Positions 28,867 to 39,195 of a stretch of DNA of 64,000 bases are shown piece after piece. Position numbers and translations under genes: made by a program. Within the stretch, counting starts at the first letter, position 1; each line of letters opens with the position of its first letter. Under the pieces are notes generated by a model. It worked only from the letters and a program-made list of their open reading frames with translations, was not told the DNA's origin and ran no database searches. The stretch spans positions 3,348,001 through 3,412,000 of the forward strand of contig JAAFYY010000001.1 of assembly GCA_014284505.1 (NCBI GenBank), given 5' to 3'. Source of the stretch: Streptacidiphilus sp. 4-A2 (GTDB lineage Bacteria; Actinomycetota; Actinomycetes; Streptomycetales; Streptomycetaceae).

Positions 28867-31121
28867 TCAGGCCCCCTTGACGATCTCGTAGGCGTGGTTG
28901 ACGGTCTGCTCGATCGAGCCGCCCGCGCATCGGTGGCGGTGATCCGGATCGAGGGGAAGCTCCCGGCGTCCGCGCCGGGTTGGTCCAGCCTGCGATCCAG
29001 TTCCCGGACGACGCGGCACCGTGCGGCTGAGCCGCGCGGTCTGCCAGGTGGCGCCGCCGTCGAAGGAGACCTGGACGGTGGCCGAGGTGATGGCCGCGTG
29101 CGATCCGGTGCCGTTGTAGGAGACGTGGCCGATGTTCAGCTCCATCGTCTCGCGCCCGGGGCGGCCGTGTTGTCCTCACTGACCGCGAGCTGACTGCTGA
29201 GGTCCAGCACCGGCAGCACCAGGCACGGGGTGGTCCCGCTCTGGCCGGGGCAGTTGCCCAGCGGGGTGAGCGCCGCACCGGACTCCGCGGCGGCCGTGGT
29301 GGAGAAGACCAGCGTGGTGTCGGCGGAGGTGGACTGGCTGAGCTGCGGCATGGCGGCGCTGGTGTCGTACACCACCTTGTACTGCGCGCCGTCGGCGGGC
29401 GCGTTGCTGAGCGAGAAGCCGGAGTTGCCCGGTGTCGTCCCGAGCAGGGTCCCGTTCTGGTAGGTGCTCATGGTGGAGTTCAGCTGGAAAGGCGTCCCGT
29501 CGGCCTGATAGCCGGGCGATCCCTGCTGGCCGGGGGTGCTGTCGTCGAAGTCGTTGAAGTTCAGCTGGAGATCAGCACCGGCGACGCAGGCCTGGCAGTC
29601 GTTGGCGCCGACGGCGTCCGGCAGGATCGTGTGCCGGCCGACGCCGGGCGCCAGCGGCCCCCGGCCCCAGTCGATCGAGGAGGTGCTCCCGGCCTTGAGC
29701 TCGACCGGATCGTCGGCGTAGAAGATGCCGGATCCCTGAACGGCCTGCTGGAGCCACGCGGTGTGCGGCACCGCACTGAGGTACTCGGTGACATCGGCCG
29801 GCATGGACTGCGGAAGCAGCGCGGAGGCGCCCAGCGGCCCCGGATCCGCGTAGTCGTAGGGCATGTCGTACAGCGCGCCCTGCTTGGGAGCGGCCGGATC
29901 CGCGTAGTAGTGATTATGCTCCGTCGCGAGCTGCGCCGCGGTCACCCGGAAGGCCGAGACCTCGGGACGTCCGTGGCGTTGAAGACCGTGTCGTAGCGGT
30001 AGGCCCCTTGGCGCCGCCGCCGATCCACTGCACCTCGGAGCTGAGCGTGCCGACCTTGGCGGCCGGCTGGGCGTTCATCGCGAAGGGGACGCTGCCCAGC
30101 ACCGTGAAGTCGAAGCCGGTGGCGTTGTCCACGGGGTCGGCCGGGTTCGGCGACTCCGCGTCGGTGCGGAACCAGCCCACATTGACCAGCTCCGGAGTGG
30201 CGGGCAGCGGGGTGGCGACCCGGACCGGCACCGCTGTCCGGCCGTTGAGGACCACATCCGGCACAGTGCCGGTCGCCGGCACGGTGAAGTCCGTCCTGGT
30301 GACCGCGTAGGCGGAGGTGACATTGCCTTCGGCGTCAAATGTCTCGTCGCTGAAGTCGATGCTGTAGTGGCCCGCGGGCACCGCGACCCGGTCACTCCCC
30401 CGTTGACCGGGATCAGGTTCAGGAACTTCTGGCTGGAGTCGGTGTTCATCAGCATCGCCACGCCGTTGGCGGGACGGCCGGACCGGTCCGTCACGTCCAC
30501 CTGAAGGATCCGCTGCGGGTAGCCCGCCGCCGCGGTCACCGGCGCCTGGCTGTGGCTGCCGGGTGCGGCCGGGATGCCGGTGAGGTGCGGCACGGTGGTG
30601 CCGGGGCGGCGGCCGGCCCGGACATCGGCCCCGATGGCCTGGCGCAGCGCGGCCACCAGTCGGGTGGGCGATTCGGCGCCGTCCCGCGCCGCGCAGGGGA
30701 CTTGGCGGCGGCCTTGCTCTGGGCGCGCAGCAGCGCCGTGACATCGAAGAGCGAAGGGCTGAGCGCGGTGCCGAGGAAGGGCTCGGCCAGGGCAGGCACG
30801 ACGTGGTAGTCGCCCTGCGCGTCCGGTAGCTCTGGAACACCCCGTCGCCGGGGACCGCTGGGTCGATGGCATAGCTGGTCCGCCCCGCAGCGGTGGTGAC
30901 GATCACCGGTCACCGGTCACCAGAGTGACGCTCCGCGTGGTCGCACCGCCGCTGCCGCCCGCCGCCGACGTCGGAGTCGCCGACGTCGAGTCGGCTGTCA
31001 GCGCCGACGCCGCCGGGGCCGCGGCGGCTCCGGTGACCCCCAGCGCCGCCACCAGGACGGCCGCCAGGGGCCGGAGCCGGAGCCCGCCGCGGGCACCGCC
31101 TCCGCCTGTGGTCTGCTTCAA
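28867..31121 (-). CDS. Large secreted S8-peptidase-like protein without a visible catalytic domain, frameshifted
   Basis: TTG 31121 (GGGAG upstream) begins MKQTTGGGGARGGLRL with a long signal peptide, then RSVTLVTGDRVIVTTAAGR, the usual N-terminus of big Streptomyces S8 peptidases. The body continues with beta-rich segments (GHYSIDFSDETFDAEGNV, AVPHTAWLQQAVQGSGIFY, LPVLDLSSQLAVSED, VSFDGGATWQTARL) known from the C-terminal parts of those proteases. I find no subtilisin Asp, His or GTSMA blocks in the ~750 residues. Several frameshifts (near 30905, 30830, 30690, 30395, 30005, 29955, 29160, 29010 and 28930). Directly upstream of the S53 gene, so a helper, inhibitor or substrate-binding role is possible. 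Confidence 0.7.
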
Positions 31122-31684
31122 AATCTTCTCCCACCATCGTTGTCGACTGTCAATCAATAAAACGCGTCGGGAGAACCGTTCTGTTGCTGGAGTTGCGAAA
31201 GTCGACAGCAGTGGCGGCCCTCCGGCTCCAAAGGTGCAGGTCATCGACCTGGCCGGAAATCGGAAGGCCAACTCCCTCGCTGACAACTGAAATGATCATC
31301 CGTTATACAAAGCATCCGGCCTCCCCGGACCGGGTCGAACCGCCGAACCGCCCAGTGCCGAGTTCGCCGCCCGGACCCCGCCCCGCGGCCTCCGCCTCAG
31401 TGACCCGGATCACCCGCATGCGGTCCCGGCGTGACCGAGGACGGCCGCGAACAGGCCTGGCACCACGGGATCGGCCGACGGGTGGTGGCCGGCCGTGGCC
31501 GGATCCGGCCGCGGCTCACCTCGGCGGCAGCAGACCAGGCCGTTGACCTGCACCTGACCGCCCCGGGCGGTGCCGTGGGAAGCAGGTACGCAAGGCAGTC
31601 GTGTGCCGACTCCGGACAGCGGGGTCCCGATCTCTGCAATGCTGAGTGCCGTCTGTCCACCAGAGCACAGTGTTTGAACTGGAG
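31122..31684. other. 563-bp divergent intergenic region
   Basis: This separates the secreted protein operon (minus) from the serine hydrolase (plus). TGTCGAC at 31141-31147 and GTCGACA at 31201-31207 form a wide inverted repeat, and 31141-31170 is AT-rich and likely promoter DNA. No convincing gene was found; the open frames here are GC shadows. Confidence 0.45.
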
Positions 31685-32934
31685 ATGTACGTGTACCGAC
31701 GTAGTACCCGCACCACCCGGGCGACCGTGGTCGGAGCTGCGATCGCGGGCGCACTTGCCTCGATCATGGCGACCGGAGCACCGGCGAACGCGACCACCGT
31801 CAAGACGCCCTCGACCACGGCTCCGGCGCCCGCCCCCAACCTGACCGCGCTGCGTACGGCATTGCAGGCCGTTGTCACGGCCGGTGCGCCGGGCGTATTC
31901 GCCAGGTGCAGGACGGATTCGGCAAGAAGAGCTACACCGTGAGCGTGGGCTCCGGCGACATAGCCACGAAGACCGCGGTCAACCCCAGCGGCGAGTTCCG
32001 CGTGGGCAGCATCACCAAGGACTTCACCGCGGTGATCGTCCTCCAGCTGGTCCAGACGAAGAAGGTCAGCCTCGACGCCCTGGCCAGCGCCTACCTGCCG
32101 GCCGGCACGCTGCCGAAGGGCTCGCCCATCACCGTCCGGGAGCTGCTGAACCACACCAGCGGCCTCTACTACACCAACGACCTGCTGACCGGCGACACCG
32201 TCACCGGCTACCAGGGCTTCCGCTACAAGACCTACACGCCGCAGTCGCTGGTCGCGGACGCGGTCAAGCACGGGCAGCAGTTCACGCCCGGCAGCGAGTA
32301 CCAGTACTCCAACACCAACTTCGTGGTGCTGGGCATGCTGATCGAGCATGTGACCGGGCTCCCCTACGCGACGGTGCTGAAGCAGCACCTGATCACCCCG
32401 CTGCACCTGACCAACACCTACTTCGTGGACCCGCAGATCGGGATCCCCGGGTGCACTCCATCGGTTACCTCACCCAGGACAACCCGGCTGCCGCTGTTCG
32501 ACGCGACCAACCAGACCGCCTCCTGGCTCTGGAGCGCGGGCGCTGATCTCCAGCACCTCGGACCTGAACACCTACCTGCGTGATCTGACCACCGGCAAGC
32601 TGCTTCCCCCTGCCGAGATGGCCCAGATGGAGAACACCGAGTACGTCAACTCGACCACCCGCTACGGCCTGGCCTGCGCGAGTACGAACTCCCCTGCGGC
32701 GTCGACGTGTACGGCCACGACGGCATCATCGAGGGCTACCAGACGTACACCTACACGACCAAGGACGGCTCCCGCCAGGTCACCATCTCGGCGAACGCGT
32801 CCAACAACATGAACATCTACTCCGCCGAACTGCTGGCGATGACCCGGTGTTCTGCGGCACCCCGGCCAGCCCGGCGGCCAAGAAGGTCGGTCGCCAACGC
32901 GGTCAAGGTCGCCAAGGAGGAGGCCGCCGGCTAG
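31685..32934 (+). CDS. Secreted serine hydrolase (beta-lactamase/DD-peptidase fold), frameshifted
   Basis: ATG 31685 starts MYVYRRSTRTTRATVVG, with a signal peptide to APANA. Active-site motifs are VGSITKDF (SxxK), YQYSNTNF (YxN) and VYGHDGIIEGY (HxG), as in class C beta-lactamases and R61-type DD-peptidases. Frameshifts near 31905, 32445, 32545, 32685, 32850 and 32885; the end EEAAG is at 32934. It is about 416 residues. The protein is exported and probably a DD-carboxypeptidase or esterase, since Streptomyces R61-like enzymes share this architecture; lactamase activity cannot be told from sequence. Confidence 0.88.
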
Positions 32935-33240
32935 CGGCAACGCGACCCACGGCCGGGCGGCACCAGGACATCGGCACACGGTGTCCCGGTGCCGCCCTTC
33001 CCTTTCCCGCCGGGCCGCCGGGCCGCCGGGCCGCCGGAAACCGCACCCGTGGCGGCCCGCCGGCCGCCCGGCCCCGTACGCCCGCCCATACCCGGGGCCG
33101 TGACCTCCGCATCCTGTGGCTTCTGCCACTACGAAGGCCCCACGGCGAGCGGCAGACTGCCCGTCAGAGAGCCTGGCACACACGGGAATCGGGGTGTGCC
33201 CGAGGCCGGTGATCCGACGGGGCACAGGGAGGACGGCACG
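32935..33240. other. 306-bp intergenic region with terminator and short tandem repeat
   Basis: Besides the hairpin at 32955-32997 it holds four copies of an 8-bp GCCGCCGG-type unit (about 33007-33036). The remainder shows no gene-like frame. The methyltransferase promoter presumably lies near its right end. Confidence 0.5.
32955..32997 (+). terminator. Terminator hairpin after the serine hydrolase gene
   Basis: GGGCGGCACC (32955-32964) and GGACA (32966-32970) pair with TGTCC (32982-32986) and GGTGCCGCCC (32988-32997), with one A-C mismatch and an 11-nt loop. A pyrimidine-rich TTCCCTTTCCC tail follows. Confidence 0.6.
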
Positions 33241-33980
33241 ATGAGCACGCAGCAGTACGACGGGATCGGTGAGGCGTACGAGGGCTTCAAGGCCCTGCCA
33301 CTGGAGCGGTACGCGGTGGTGCCCGGCTTTCTGGCCATGGTCGGGGACGTGCGTGGCCGGTCGCTGCTCGACCTGGCCTGCGGCACCGGCTTCTACAGCC
33401 GGGAGTTCAAGCGGCGCGGCGCCGCGGACGTGCTCGGAATCGACATCTCCGGGGTGATGGTCGCCGCGGCGCAGGAGCTGGAGCAGCGCGATCCGCTGGG
33501 CGTCCGCTACCAGGTGGGCGATGTCTCCGAACTGCGGCCGCTCGGGCGGCACTACGACATCGCCCTGGCGGTGCAGCTGCTCGGCTACGCGCAGGACGTC
33601 GGCACCACCGAGCGGATGTGCCGCAACGCGCACCGGAGCCTGCGGCCCGGCGGCGAGTTGTTCGTACTCAACCAGTCGCCCGACTTCCGCTTCGACGGGC
33701 CGACCCCGGAGAAGTACGGCTTCCGCAGCGAGCTGACCGGCGAGGTGGCCGAGACCGGCCCGCAGGTGCGGATCACCGCGCTGCTGGACCCGCCGGTCTC
33801 CTTCGTCACCAACCGCCCGCGCCGCGAGGTCTACGAGAACTGTCTGCGGGCTGCCGGATTCAGCGGGGTGACCTGGTCCCGCTGACGGTGTCCGAGGCCG
33901 GCCTGCGTGCGTTCGGTGCGGACCACTGGGCGGACTACCACGCCAATCCCCCGCTGGAGATGCTGCGCTGCCGCGCCTGA
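33241..33980 (+). CDS. Class I SAM-dependent methyltransferase, frameshifted at C-terminus
   Basis: ATG 33241 starts MSTQQYDGIGEAYEGFKALP. Motif I is SLLDLACGTGFYSREF, the acidic end of strand 2 is LGIDISGVMV, and YDIALAVQLLGYA and SLRPGGELFVLNQSP follow as in ubiE/methyltransferase-11-like enzymes. A frameshift near 33882 continues the frame into VSEAGLRAFGADHWADYHANPPLEMLRCRA, ending at 33980 (about 246 residues). This ending resembles toxin- and antibiotic-pathway small-molecule methyltransferases. The substrate is unknown. Confidence 0.87.
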
Positions 33981-34190
33981 CGGACGCATGCCGCCGACGG
34001 GGGCCCGGCGTCCCGGCGCAGGTCCTGGCCAAAGGGGGCAGTGGAGGGTGAGCGGCAGGCCCGGGAACCGCACGCGCCCGGCCGTGTGCGGTTGCCGGGG
34101 CGCCGTGGGCGGACCAGGGTGGCGTCAGGCGCGCAGACCGCCCCGGCCGCCGGCGGACCCGGTCCGCCCGTACGCATCCCGGAGAGCACC

Positions 34191-35130
34191 GTGGAACTGT
34201 TTCCGCCCCTCCCGCTGGAATCCTGGCGCGACACCAAGGAGACCTGCACCGGTTCGCGCAGATCGTCGGCAAGGTCCGGCTCCTCGGCAGCCCCCGCCGC
34301 AACCACTGGTGGAACGTACCGTTCCATCTGACCGGGCAGGGCATCACCACCCGCCCGATCGGGCCCGCGCCGACGGTGACAGCGTCACCATCGACTTCGA
34401 CCTGGTCGCGCACCGCCTGGTGCTGCGCACCCTGTCCGGCCGCGAGGTCTCCTTCCCGCTGGCCGGACACAGTGTGGCGCGGTTCTACCGGGACACGACG
34501 GCCGCGCTGGACTCGCTCGGCTTCGCGCTCGAACCGGCCCTGCCGCACCCGTTCGACCTGCCGGACGCCGGACGTCCCTTCGCCGAGGACGACGAGCACC
34601 ACAGCTACGACCCGGAGGCGGTCGGCCGGTACTGGGTGATCCTCAGCCAGGTCGCGCTCCTGCTGGAGCGGTACGCCGCCGGATACTCCGGGAAGACCAG
34701 CCCGGTCCACCACTTCTGGCACACCTTCGACATCGCCGTCAGCCGCTTCTCCGACCGCGTGGTCGAACCCGCCCCGGCGTCGACCCGGTCACCCGGGAGG
34801 CCTACTCGCGCGAGGTGATCAGCGCCGGGTTCTGGTTCGGCGACGACAACGTGCCCGCCCCGGCCTTCTACTCCTACACCGCGCCCGAGCCCGCCGGCCT
34901 GGCCGAGCGCCCGCTGCGGCCCGCAGCCGCCGGCTGGAACCCCAGCCGGGGCCCACCTGGCAGTGCTGATGTACGAGGACGCCCGGGCGGCGGCGGACCC
35001 CTGGCAGACCGCGCTGGACTTCTTCGACAGCGCCTACCGGGCGGGCGCCGAGCTGGCCGGCTGGCCGGCCGACCGGGAGTGTCCCGGCGGCGTCACCGAT
35101 CCCCGGCTGTCGCGGGCCGCCGGCGACTGA
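34191..35130 (+). CDS. DUF5996-family protein, frameshifted
   Basis: Begins VELFPPLPLESWRDTKETLHRFAQIVGK; the GTG at 34191 is the best start seen, but upstream starts are possible. Then RRNHWWNVPFHLTGQGITTRPI, FDLVAHRLVLRT and SPVHHFWHTFDIAVSRFSDR, all conserved DUF5996 blocks. Shifts near 34245, 34355, 34790 and 34955 restore TREAYSREVISAGFWFGDDN and VLMYEDARAAADPWQTALDFFDSAY. It is about 310 residues. The function is unknown. The conserved His/Trp set hints at a metal or cofactor site. Confidence 0.8.
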
Positions 35131-35236
35131 CGCGGCACCCGCCGGTGGCGCACCCGGCCGAACCCGGGGAGCCTGGCCTGGAGCCCGGGGCACCCGGCCC
35201 GGCAGCGGACCGAGGACGCACACCCAGGAGGAGCAC

Positions 35237-35590
35237 ATGACCGACGAGCGGATACCCGGCATCGACCCGAGCGTCCCGCCCAGCGGTGACGGCTGCATGG
35301 AATGCCTGGCCGCCCAGGGCTGGTGGTTCCATCTGCGCCGCTGCGCCGCCTGCGGGCACATCGGCTGCTGCGACTCCTCGCCGGCCCAGCACGCGACCCG
35401 GCACGCCCAGGAGTCCGGCCATCCCTTTCTGACCAGCTTCGAACCCGGCGAGGACTGGTTCTGGAACATCAGCACCGACGAGTACTACGACGGCCCGGCG
35501 CTCGCCGCGCCGACCTCGCACCCGGTGTCCCAGCCCACCCCCGGCCCGGCCGGCCGGGTGCCCGCGGACTGGGAGCAGCAGCTGCACTAG
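35237..35590 (+). CDS. UBP-type zinc-finger protein
   Basis: 117 residues, intact. GCMECLAAQGWWFHLRRCAACGHIGCCDSSPAQHATRHAQESGHPF supplies the Cys/His zinc ligands of the ZnF-UBP fold, which in eukaryotes binds ubiquitin C-termini. Bacterial copies are common in actinobacteria, where no ubiquitin is known; pupylation enzymes are not nearby. A GGAG site precedes ATG 35237. The role is unknown, possibly binding a free C-terminal diglycine. Confidence 0.88.
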   Translation: MTDERIPGIDPSVPPSGDGCMECLAAQGWWFHLRRCAACGHIGCCDSSPAQHATRHAQESGHPFLTSFEPGEDWFWNISTDEYYDGPALAAPTSHPVSQPTPGPAGRVPADWEQQLH

Positions 35591-35681
35591 CGGCCGGAGC
35601 CGTCCGCCGTTCGGCCCAGTCGCCCCCTCGACGCCCTCGCCCTCGACGCCGCCCTCGACGCCGTCGCGGGGCGGGTGCCGG

Positions 35682-36448
35682 TCAGGGCAGGGTGAGGATG
35701 CGGGGGCCGTCCTCGGTGATGGCGATGGTGTGCTCGATGTGGGCGGCGCGGCTGCCGTCGACCGTGCGCAGGGTCCATCCGTCGGGGTCGGCGCGGTACT
35801 CGTTGCGGCCTCCGGCCATCAACATGGGTTCGATGGCGAGGGCGAGTCCGTGGCGCAGCGGGAAGCCGCGGCCGGGCGGCCGTGGTTGGGGACGTGGGGG
35901 TCCTCGTGCATCTGGCGGCCGATGCCGTGGCCGCCGAAGTCGGTCGGCATGCCGCAGCCGGCGGCGCGGGCGACGGTGCTGATGGCGTGGGAGATGTCAC
36001 CCATGCGGTGGCCGACGGTGGCGGCGGCGATGCCGGCGTCCAGGGCCTGCTGGGTGGCGGCGATGAGCTCCAGGTCGGCGGGGCGGGGGGTGCCGACGGT
36101 GAAGCTGATCGCGGCGTCACCGGTCCAGCCGTCCAGTTGGGCACCGCAGTCGATGCTGACCAGGTCGCCGTCGCGCAGCCGGTAGTCGTCGGGGATGCCG
36201 TGCACGACGGCGTCGTTGACAGAGGCGCAGATCACCCCCGGGAAGGGGGAGGGGGCGAAGGAGGGCTGGTAGCCCAGGAACGGAGAGCTCGCCCCGGCCT
36301 GGGCCAGGACGGTGCGGGCGGCTTCGTCCAGCTCGCGCAGGCTGACTCCCACGGCTGCCGCCCGGCGGGCGCCGGCGAGTGCCTGGGCCACCACGCGTCC
36401 GGCTTCCCGCATCGCCTCCAGCGCTGTGTCCGTCTTGATTTCCACCAT
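35682..36448 (-). CDS. map: Type I methionine aminopeptidase, frameshifted
   Basis: ATG 36448 starts [24 protein letters not shown]. Metal ligands are visible as Asp in [21 protein letters not shown], His in [20 protein letters not shown], Glu in [10 protein letters not shown] and Glu in [10 protein letters not shown] shift near 35880 joins the halves; the end RILTLP is at 35682. It is about 255 residues, standard for type Ia. Divergent from an XRE regulator, with an imperfect palindrome between the starts, so it is probably an accessory copy under local control rather than the housekeeping enzyme, which normally lies in the secY-adk operon. Confidence 0.9.
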
Positions 36449-36481
36449 GTTCCGCGACTCCTCACGATCCGATGCCACCCA

Positions 36482-36503
36482 ATACTTATACCGGTATTAG
36501 TAT
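36482..36503. promoter_or_regulatory. Palindromic operator between map and XRE gene
   Basis: ATACT-T-ATACCGGTAT-T-AGTAT is a 22-bp dyad with one mismatched pair. It lies 8 bp upstream of the XRE start and 34 bp from the map start, so it probably overlaps both promoters. Confidence 0.65.
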
Positions 36504-36510
36504 CACGGGT

Positions 36511-36785
36511 ATGGTGAGAGTTCCTTTGAGTCCGCAGGAGCGGCAGCGCGGAGAGCGGTTCGGGGCCCTGCTCCGCGAGGCCCGCGGCGAGCGCAGCATG
36601 GTGGACGTGGCGGCGGCGGCCGGGGTGTCCGCGGAGACACTCCGCAAGATCGAGACCGGCCGGGCCCGACCCCGGCCTTCTTCACCGTGGCGGCACTGGC
36701 CCACGCGCTGGGCCTGTCCCTGGACATGCTGGTCGCCGCCTGCGCGGAGGAAGCCGACGGGGGTGGTCAGGCCATGTCCGCGTGA
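36511..36785 (+). CDS. XRE-family regulator of the map pair, frameshifted
   Basis: ATG 36511 (MVRVPLSPQERQRGERFG) is followed by the helix-turn-helix VDVAAAAGVSAETLRKIETGRA. A shift near 36675 restores PAFFTVAALAHALGLSLDMLVAA. It ends at 36785 with about 91 residues, a minimal single-domain XRE protein. Its divergent pairing with a methionine aminopeptidase recurs in Streptomyces. It probably autoregulates through the palindrome at 36482-36503. Confidence 0.87.
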
Positions 36786-36788
36786 GCC

Positions 36789-37694
36789 TCAGCCGGCCGG
36801 CTTCGCCCGCCTGCCCGCGGCGGCGGCGAGCAGGTCGGTCACCAGCGCGAGCGGCGGCCAGTCGAGGCGGCCGTGGCGGGCCACGGCGTACGCCCGCAGC
36901 TCGATGTCCGGGGCCGTCAGCGGCAGCAGCCGCACCTCGGCGAGCAGCGGGTAGCCGACCGGCAGCAGCCCCACACCCAGCCCTGCGGCGATCATCTCCT
37001 GCACCAGTTCGAGACTGTCGGCCTGGTGGGTGACCCGGGGGCGGAATCCGGCCATCGACGCCAGCGTGCGGATCACCTCCTCGTCGGCCGTGTTGCGGGA
37101 GTTGACGATCCAGTCGTGCGCCCGGAAGCGGGCGAAGGTGTCCAGCGTCGTCCCCCGTCGGCCCCGGCGTCCGCCGGGACGCCGAGGCCCCAGCCGGCGG
37201 TCCACAGCGGCGTGGCGCTGAAGGCCGGGTCGGTGGCGGCCGGAGCCAGGTTGTAGTCGTAGGTGAGCGCCAGATCCACCTCGTCCGCCGCCAGCAGCGC
37301 CAGCGCCTCGGCGGGCTCGTGCTCGCGCATCAGCACATGCACCCGCGGATTGCTCACCGCGAGCTCGATCACCACCGGCAGCAGGTACCCGCGGAACGCG
37401 GTGGCGAAGCCGCCGACCCGCAGCGTGCCGTTGGGCTCGGCCCCCGGACCCAGGTCGCGGTGCGCCGTCTCGACCGCGGCGAGGATCGTCACCGCGTGCT
37501 CCGCCAGCCGCCTGCCCGCCGGAGTCAGCCGGACCAGCCGCCCGCGGGCTCGATCAGCGGGTGCCCATCTCCGCGGACAGCGCGGCGACCTGCTGCGAGA
37601 CCGTCGAGGTGGTGATTCCGAGCACATCCGCGACCGCCCGCATCGACCCCAGCCGGGACAGCTCCGCCAGTATGAGCAGCCTTCGTGTCTCCAT
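36789..37694 (-). CDS. LysR-family regulator, frameshifted
   Basis: ATG 37694 starts METRRLLILAELSRLGSMRAVADVL, with the recognition helix TTSTVSQQVAALSAEMG. A shift near 37555 leads to GRLVRLTPAGRRLAEHAVTIL and the effector domain; another near 37165 gives LDTFARFRAHDWIVNSRNTADEEV. It is about 302 residues and ends at 36789, next to the XRE stop. Divergent from an EamA exporter across 84 bp with a GTTCA-N7-TGAAC dyad, so it likely controls that exporter, as LysR regulators do for RhtA-type genes. Confidence 0.88.
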
Positions 37695-37703
37695 GCGGCC
37701 ATT

Positions 37704-37720
37704 GTTCATGAATCCTGAAC
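37704..37720. promoter_or_regulatory. LysR-type dyad GTTCA-N7-TGAAC
   Basis: GTTCATGAATCCTGAAC is a perfect 5-bp inverted repeat with a 7-bp spacer, in the divergent region between the LysR gene (37694) and the EamA gene (37779). Confidence 0.6.
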
Positions 37721-37778
37721 GGAATGTCCAAGATCGGCACGTGGACGCCAACGGTGGCGGGGCCATCTACTAGGACCC

Positions 37779-38835
37779 ATGAGCCTGCTGGAGCCCGTGA
37801 CCCGTCCTCTCGTCCCCCGACTGCGCCTGCCCGGCGCCCAGGGCGGAGCCCTGATGGCCCTGGGGTCGATGTCCTCGGTCCAGCTCGGGCTGGCCCTCGC
37901 GGTACCCCTGTTCTCGCAGATCGGCGCCCTGGGAACGGCGGGGCTGCGGCTGTCCTGGGCCGGAGTGCTGGTCCTGCTGCTGGTCCGGCCGCGCCGCCGC
38001 GACTTCACCAACCGTGACCTGCTGGCCTGCGCGGTGCTGGGCGTGGCGACGGCCGGCATGGTGCTGCTCTTCATGCTGGCTGTCTCGCGCATCCCGCTGG
38101 GTACCGCGAGCGCACTGGAGTTCCTCGGCCCGCTGGGGGTCTCCCTCTGCGGCCCCGGCGGCGGGCGCAAGCACTATGCGGCACTGGCCGCGGCCGGCGT
38201 GCTGCTGCTGACACAGCCATGGTCCGGCGGCATCGACCCGGCCGGGCTCGGCTTCGCCCTCGGCGCCGCCCTGCTGGGCCGCGTACATCCTGCTGACCCA
38301 GCGCGTCGGCGACCGGGTCACCGGCCTGAAGGGGCTGGCCGTCTCGCTGCCGGTGGCCGGTGTGGTCGGCGCCCTGGTCGCCGGACCGTCCGAGCTGAGC
38401 CGGGCCACCTGGCCGCTGCTGCTGATCATGCTGGGGCTGGCGGCGCTGAGCACCGTGCTGCCGTTCTCGCTCGAATTCCTCGCGCTGCGCCGCCTCACCA
38501 CCTCGGCCTTCGGCACCCTGATGAGCCTGGAGCCCGCCATCGCGCTGGTCATGGGCCTGCTGGTGCTGGGGCAGGTGCCCGGCCCGATAGCCGCGGCCGG
38601 GGTCGTCCTGGTGGTGATCGCGGGCGTCGGCGCGACCCGCGCGGGCGGCCGCGAGGCCGCAGCCCCCGGACACGCGGTGGGCGAGCCGGTGCCGGGCGAG
38701 CCGGTGCCGGGCGAACCGGCCGTCAGTACACCGCCGTCCGGGCCGGCTTCCCGGGACGCGCGGGAGCGGGTCCCGGTCTGCCTGGGAGCCCCGGCATCGG
38801 CAGGCGGCGCCGGAACGCATCCGTCGGCACCGTAG
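37779..38835 (+). CDS. EamA/RhtA-type amino acid or metabolite exporter, frameshifted
   Basis: ATG 37779 (MSLLEPVTRPLVPRLRLPG). Ten predicted transmembrane helices, for example LLACAVLGVATAGMVLLFML and LLLIMLGLAALSTVLPFSL, with the EamA signature ASALEFLGPLGV and ALEFLALRRLTT-like second half. A shift near 38278 joins the halves (AAYILLTQRVGDRV). The tail after about residue 290 is hydrophilic, with GEPVP repeats. RhtA-family members export threonine or homoserine; the substrate here is not shown. The adjacent divergent LysR gene is the likely regulator. Confidence 0.87.
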
Positions 38836-38911
38836 TCCGCAACCGCTTCGCACTGATGTCGCATCATCCCCTATGGTTCATTGGGCACGACGACACAGGT
38901 GGAGGCAGAGG

Positions 38912-39034
38912 GTGGACAGGTCAGAGGTTGCCTCCTGGATGAGGCCGGCCGAGCACGATCCAATACCGACGGTCGACCTGCAGACCGACCGGGCGCATGC
39001 GGCCAGGGTCTACGACTACATGCTCGGCGGGTAG
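38912..39034 (+). pseudogene. 5' fragment of a DUF574-type SAM-dependent methyltransferase, cut by the integrated element
   Basis: GTG 38912 (GGAGG upstream) encodes MDRSEVASWM, then HDPIPTVDLQTDRAHAARVYDYMLGG, and stops at once in a TAG created by the element. This is the conserved N-terminal region of the actinobacterial methyltransferase family whose members read YDYLLGGKDNF. The rest of the gene lies at 50553-51282. Joined, the two give the continuous LGGKTNFAADREAG. Confidence 0.88.
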
Positions 39035-39045
39035 TTCGTCTATTC
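39013..39045. other. attL junction of the integrated element
   Basis: Host sequence ending in ATGCTC meets GGCGG (39026-39030) and then GTAGTTCGTC from the element. The same GGCGG recurs at the right junction. GGTAGTTC (39030-39037) is one arm of the attP dyad. Confidence 0.8.
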
Positions 39046-39195
39046 ATAGAATACCCAACTGGCCCTTAGAGCATGCAAGAAACGGCTAAATTGCGGCGCT
39101 GAGCTGCGCTTTTTTCGAGACAGCACCACGGCGGGGTTTGCGCAGCAACCACTCTGGCTGCTGCCGTCCCGTATGCCGTCACCCGCACGCACGTG

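Noticed and set aside
31431..31844. Plus-strand frame of 137 codons in the serine hydrolase upstream region
   Set aside because: It overlaps the hydrolase signal peptide in another frame and shows no binding site or motifs.
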